From: an uncultured Collinsella sp. | Lineage (GTDB): Bacteria; Actinomycetota; Coriobacteriia; Coriobacteriales; Coriobacteriaceae | Direction: 5' to 3' | Assembly (NCBI GenBank): GCA_900551195.1 | Contig: URVD01000080.1 | Coordinates: 1-7,729, forward strand | DNA: 7,729 bases | Shown here: positions 5,335 through 7,729 of the stretch, piece after piece | Layout of the letters: every line of letters starts with the position of its first letter | Numbering within the stretch: position 1 is the stretch's first letter | Notes under the pieces: generated by a model | Told to the model about the DNA's origin: nothing | Seen by the model: the letters and a program-made list of their open reading frames with translations, nothing else | Database searches by the model: none | Made by a program: the position numbers and the translations under genes

Positions 5335-6741
5335 ATGCGCCAAAACGGATCCAACTTAAACGGGCGTTCGGGTGCGCGTCCGACGGCGCGCCGCGACCTG
5401 GGGCAGCTGCCCAGCGGTCAGCGCCGCCGTCACCGTAAGCCCGGCGCGATGTATCTCAACCATAGCCGCGGCTTTAGCGATCGCAGCGCGCGCATCGGCA
5501 ACAGCCGCACACCCCGTCGTTCGTCTCGCCTGCCCTACGCGCTCATCGCCGTGGGTTGCGCGCTCGTGCTGTTTATCGCTGCCGTCGTGGGCTACGTCAA
5601 CCGCAGTGTGGACGTGGAGCTCAACGGCCAGAAGACAGCGGTGCGTGTGGGCTCTACGCTGCAGAATCTCATCGACGACCAGGAGTTGACTGACACCTAC
5701 GACGCAGGCGACCTGCTGGCCGTCGATGACAGCGTGCTCAAGCGCCATGGGGGCGAAAAGCTGTCGGTGAAGGTCGACGGCAAGCGCGTGAAGCAGGGCA
5801 AATGGGATAGCCGCGAACTTGAGGGCGGCGAGAAGGTGACGGTCAAGGATGGCCGTAACACCTACGAGAAGCACGAGGTTCAGGCTACGGTTATCGAGCC
5901 CAAGCTCAAGGTCGAGGGTACGGGCGCTATCGAGTATGTGCAGACGTGGGGTGTCCAGGGCCGCTCCGAGGTGTGGGTCGGCGAGCAATCGGGCAAGACA
6001 CAGGACCGCGGCGAGGTCGTGCCCGCCACCGATTGCGTCGTTGCGTGCGCCAGCGTGGCGCCCAAGGGCAACGAAAAGTACGTGGCGCTGACGTTTGACG
6101 AGGGTCCGAGCGGTGCGACCAAGCAGATTTTGCAGGTACTCAAGGAAAAGGGCGTCACCGCGACGTTCTTCCTTTCGGGCGATGCGGTCGAGGCCTCGTC
6201 CGCCACGGCCAAGGCGATTGTCGATGCCGGGTGCGAAATCGGATCCAACAGCTACAGCGACGATTCGCTCAAGGGCCAGGACCGTGAGGCGGTACGCGAG
6301 CAGATCACGAAAGGCACCGATGCGATTAAGTCGGCGACCGGCGTGAAGACGATGCTGCTGCGTGCTCCCTACGCTGCCTTTGACGAGCAAAACTGGATTG
6401 ATGCGATGGACCTGGTCTCCGCCGTGGTCTCGTGGAATATTGACTCGGGCGACTGGCTGCTCAACGGTGCCGACGAGCAGGTCTCAACGGTGCTCGATTC
6501 GGTGACGCCGGGCAATATCGTGCTGCTCACCGATAGAGACGAATGCGCCGAGCAGACGCTCGAGGCGCTGCCGCAGATTATCGATGGCCTTGTCGCCGAC
6601 GGCTACAAGATCGTGACGCTCAGCGACCTGGTCAAGACGGACACGTCGCTGAGCAAAAAGCTCACCTCGCTGACGAAGGTCACCATGCCCAAAGGCGCCG
6701 TGTTCCCCCAACTTGCCGAGGACGATGACACCACAGAGTAG
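5335..6741 (+). CDS. Membrane-anchored polysaccharide deacetylase homologue with degenerate active site
   Basis: The 468-residue protein has a basic cytoplasmic N-terminus (about 1-64), one membrane helix (65-88) and an extracellular part. Residues 91-175 begin VDVELNGQKTAVRVGSTLQNL and resemble the small beta-rich repeats of YabE/resuscitation-factor-type wall proteins. A NodB (carbohydrate esterase 4) domain spans about 248-432. Such enzymes remove acetyl groups from peptidoglycan or other wall sugars. Key residues have changed. TFDDG reads TFDEG (253-257), so the base Asp255 remains but the metal-ligand Asp is Glu256. The HxxxH metal site reads NSYSD, with Asn305 and Asp309. The late LxH motif reads LLTD (397-400), with Thr399. 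RAPY (343-346) and IDSGDW (369-374) persist. Activity as a normal deacetylase is doubtful; a binding or regulatory role, or altered metal use, is possible. GGGGGAGGG at 5323-5330 serves the ATG. Confidence 0.88.
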   Translation: MRQNGSNLNGRSGARPTARRDLGQLPSGQRRRHRKPGAMYLNHSRGFSDRSARIGNSRTPRRSSRLPYALIAVGCALVLFIAAVVGYVNRSVDVELNGQKTAVRVGSTLQNLIDDQELTDTYDAGDLLAVDDSVLKRHGGEKLSVKVDGKRVKQGKWDSRELEGGEKVTVKDGRNTYEKHEVQATVIEPKLKVEGTGAIEYVQTWGVQGRSEVWVGEQSGKTQDRGEVVPATDCVVACASVAPKGNEKYVALTFDEGPSGATKQILQVLKEKGVTATFFLSGDAVEASSATAKAIVDAGCEIGSNSYSDDSLKGQDREAVREQITKGTDAIKSATGVKTMLLRAPYAAFDEQNWIDAMDLVSAVVSWNIDSGDWLLNGADEQVSTVLDSVTPGNIVLLTDRDECAEQTLEALPQIIDGLVADGYKIVTLSDLVKTDTSLSKKLTSLTKVTMPKGAVFPQLAEDDDTTE

Positions 6742-6742
6742 T

Positions 6743-6774
6743 CATTGGGTAGTCGTTTAAGAACGTCCCGAATG
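6743..6774 (+). other. Imperfect hairpin after the deacetylase-like gene
   Basis: Directly after the TAG, CATTGGG (6743-6749) pairs with CCC (6767-6769) plus AATG (6771-6774), with G6770 bulged. Inside it CGTT (6754-6757) pairs with AACG (6762-6765). There is no T-tract, so it is only a weak termination or 3'-end stabilising candidate. Confidence 0.35.
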
Positions 6775-6802
6775 GCTATGTCACGGATGCGTCAGCGTTT
6801 GG

Positions 6803-6826
6803 TATGCCTGCAATGTGCAGCGCATA
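6803..6826 (+). terminator. Second downstream hairpin, possible terminator
   Basis: TATGCCTGCA (6803-6812) pairs with TGCAG (6816-6820) plus GCATA (6822-6826), with one bulged C and a 3-base loop. It ends in AATT, not a run of T. It is the best stem between the deacetylase-like gene and the next promoter, so it may end that transcript. Confidence 0.35.
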
Positions 6827-6852
6827 AATTCGATGCCGCAGGGCGATGCTGA

Positions 6853-6861
6853 TGCTATAGT
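6853..6861 (+). promoter_or_regulatory. Extended -10 promoter for the PRC-MgtE transcript
   Basis: TGCTATAGT is an extended -10 element (TG-N-TATAGT). No good -35 box lies 16-18 bp upstream, as is common when the extended motif is present. The start would be near 6868, giving a leader of about 200 nt before the coding region. Confidence 0.5.
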
Positions 6862-6867
6862 TACTGC

Positions 6868-7069
6868 GGTTAATGAGGGTCAAGAGAAAGGTTACAGGTG
6901 AAATCCAAACCTCGACCATACAGTCGATGACCCCATGCAGGTGCTTTTTGCGCATGCACGGGGTGTAAGCGTCGAGCGGCGTGCCGCCCGCGCATGCGTA
7001 TACATATCCAGAAGCCCCCGGACGCCGCACGCGCGGCCGCGTCCGGAGGAATAATGATGGGGAGCACCA
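6868..7069 (+). promoter_or_regulatory. Long structured 5' leader of the PRC-MgtE gene, candidate cis-regulatory RNA
   Basis: The roughly 200-nt leader holds several stems. GGTT (6890-6893) pairs with AACC (6908-6911) around GGTGAAATCC. TCGAC (6912-6916) can pair locally with GTCGA (6923-6927), or, extended to CTCGAC (6911-6916), with the distant GTCGAG (6971-6976). A long hairpin covers 6931-6963, with CCCC/GGGG, TGCA/TGCA and GTGC/GCGC blocks, two mismatches and a T5 loop. A last hairpin (7015-7049) buries a ribosome site. The local GTCGATGAC-CCCATG stretch weakly recalls the GUCGAAAGAC-GCCAAUGG part of the M-box magnesium riboswitch, but I cannot align the rest. No known riboswitch class is confirmed. 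Confidence 0.5.
7015..7049 (+). promoter_or_regulatory. Shine-Dalgarno-sequestering hairpin
   Basis: CCGGAC (7018-7023) pairs with GTCCGG (7041-7046), and GCCGC (7024-7028) pairs with GCGGC (7033-7037) above a 3-base bulge, closed by an ACGC loop. Past one C-A mismatch, CC (7015-7016) can also pair with GG (7048-7049). The whole GGAGG at 7045-7049 is then inside the stem. This would repress translation of the short ORF at 7054 unless the stem opens. Confidence 0.6.
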
Positions 7070-7086
7070 TTGAATTATCTGAGTGA
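7054..7086 (+). CDS. Possible 10-codon leader peptide overlapping the MgtE start
   Basis: Two tandem ATGs (7054 and 7057) follow GGAGGA (7045-7050) and read MMGSTIELSE before TGA at 7084-7086. The frame is +1 relative to the transporter gene, whose TTG start (7070) lies inside it and whose next in-frame ATG (7088) is one base after the stop. Translation of this peptide could therefore control or couple to the downstream gene. The alternative is a chance ORF. Confidence 0.35.
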   Translation: MMGSTIELSE

Positions 7087-7729
7087 GATGCTCAAATTGC
7101 CGGTCTTGGACGTCGACGGCGAAAAGCTCGGCGTGGTCAACGATTTTGGTATTGCTACCGGCGAAGTTTTTCCGCACGTGACGTCGCTCGCGTTCCGCGG
7201 CCCCGGCAAGACGCCGTTTATGATCAGCTGGCGCAAATGGGTCGACCGTATCGATGAGACAGGCGTGTATCTCAACACGTCTGCCACCAATATTCGCTTC
7301 TCGTACCTGCAGCCGACCGAGCTCCTGCTGGCGCGCGATGTTCTCAATAAGCAGATCGTCGACACGCAGGGCATGAAGGTCGTGCGCGTCAACGACATCA
7401 AGTTTTCCATGTCGGGCGAAAATCAGCTGCGCCTGCTGGGTGCCGAGGTCGGCGCCCGCGGTCTGCTGCGTGCAATCAGCCCCGCGCTCGAGCACGTCGT
7501 CGAGGGCTTTATGAAGCACTTGGGCAAGCCGCTCAGCGAGGACATCATCGCTTGGTCCTACATGGACCTGCTCGACCGCTCGACTAAAAACATCCAACTC
7601 TCGGTGTCGCACAAGACGCTCGGCGAGCTGCACCCTGCCGACATCGCCGACATTATCGAGCAGCTCGACCCGCGCCTACGTGCGCAGGTGTTTGCGCAGC
7701 TCGATACCGCCCAGGCAGCCGAAGCTATC
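7070..7729 (+). CDS. PRC-barrel / MgtE N-domain protein, 3' end outside window
   Basis: The frame is open for 220 codons to the window edge. Residues about 8-80 (LPVLDVDGEKLGVVNDF) and 86-140 (IVDTQGMKVVRVNDIKF) look like two PRC-barrel units. From about residue 187 the sequence LHPADIADIIEQLDPRLRA matches the start of the MgtE N-terminal domain, which senses Mg2+ in magnesium channels. The full gene probably continues with CBS domains and perhaps the MgtE channel, but that lies outside the window, so transport is not shown. The TTG at 7070 has GGGGAG at 7059-7064 with a 5-nt gap; an in-frame ATG at 7088 is the alternative and could be coupled to the short ORF ending at 7086. The gene follows its own promoter and a long structured leader, which suggests specific regulation, plausibly by divalent cations. 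Confidence 0.85.
   Translation, partial: MNYLSEMLKLPVLDVDGEKLGVVNDFGIATGEVFPHVTSLAFRGPGKTPFMISWRKWVDRIDETGVYLNTSATNIRFSYLQPTELLLARDVLNKQIVDTQGMKVVRVNDIKFSMSGENQLRLLGAEVGARGLLRAISPALEHVVEGFMKHLGKPLSEDIIAWSYMDLLDRSTKNIQLSVSHKTLGELHPADIADIIEQLDPRLRAQVFAQLDTAQAAEAI

Noticed and set aside
5356..6390. A 344-codon minus-strand frame opposite the deacetylase-like gene
   Set aside because: Antisense shadow with no recognisable motif; the sense frame has a membrane helix and a NodB domain.
6894..6911. Cobalamin riboswitch suggested by GGTGAAATCC
   Set aside because: The conserved continuation of that class (a CCCGCAACTGT-like segment) and its other elements are missing, and the downstream gene is magnesium-related.
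6776..7633. A 285-codon minus-strand frame covering the MgtE leader and gene
   Set aside because: The sense strand has a promoter-like element, RBS and clear PRC/MgtE motifs; the antisense frame has none.

Overview
The window looks like chromosomal DNA of a Coriobacteriia member, most probably Collinsella or a close relative. This is an inference from the GC-rich codon usage, the short Shine-Dalgarno-led operons, and the combination of a YtxH protein, PRC-barrel proteins, a CorC-type protein and a PRC-MgtE protein. No rRNA, tRNA, CRISPR array or insertion sequence was seen. Seven protein genes are supported; the last one runs off the right edge.

Layout. Bases 1-795 (minus strand) hold a membrane-anchored alpha/beta hydrolase that keeps its nucleophile serine but stops before the catalytic Asp and His. 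Its promoter lies in the divergent spacer 796-981, bracketed by two related palindromes that look like repressor operators. Rightward genes follow: a hemolysin III/PAQR membrane protein (982-1665), a CNNM/CorC-type protein with a CBS pair (1774-3147), and, 24 bp later, a protein matching only the N-terminal domain of cyanophycin synthetase with an acidic low-complexity tail (3172-3981). A new promoter starts a two-gene unit of YtxH (4118-4507) and a PRC-barrel protein (4507-5262) with overlapping stop and start, closed by a strong hairpin at 5284-5313. A membrane-anchored NodB-type polysaccharide deacetylase homologue (5335-6741) has lost several catalytic and metal-binding residues. After a structured intergenic region, a long leader (about 6868-7069) precedes a PRC-MgtE gene (7070 to the edge).

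Themes. Three products are linked to the envelope or divalent cations (CorC-type, PRC-MgtE, PAQR), and two carry PRC-barrels. The most unusual items are the free-standing cyanophycin-synthetase N-domain with its HxxEH motif, the apparent pseudo-deacetylase, and the MgtE leader. In that leader a hairpin buries the GGAGG site of a 10-codon ORF that overlaps the transporter start, as a translation-level switch would. All functional claims come from reading motifs by eye; no database search was run.
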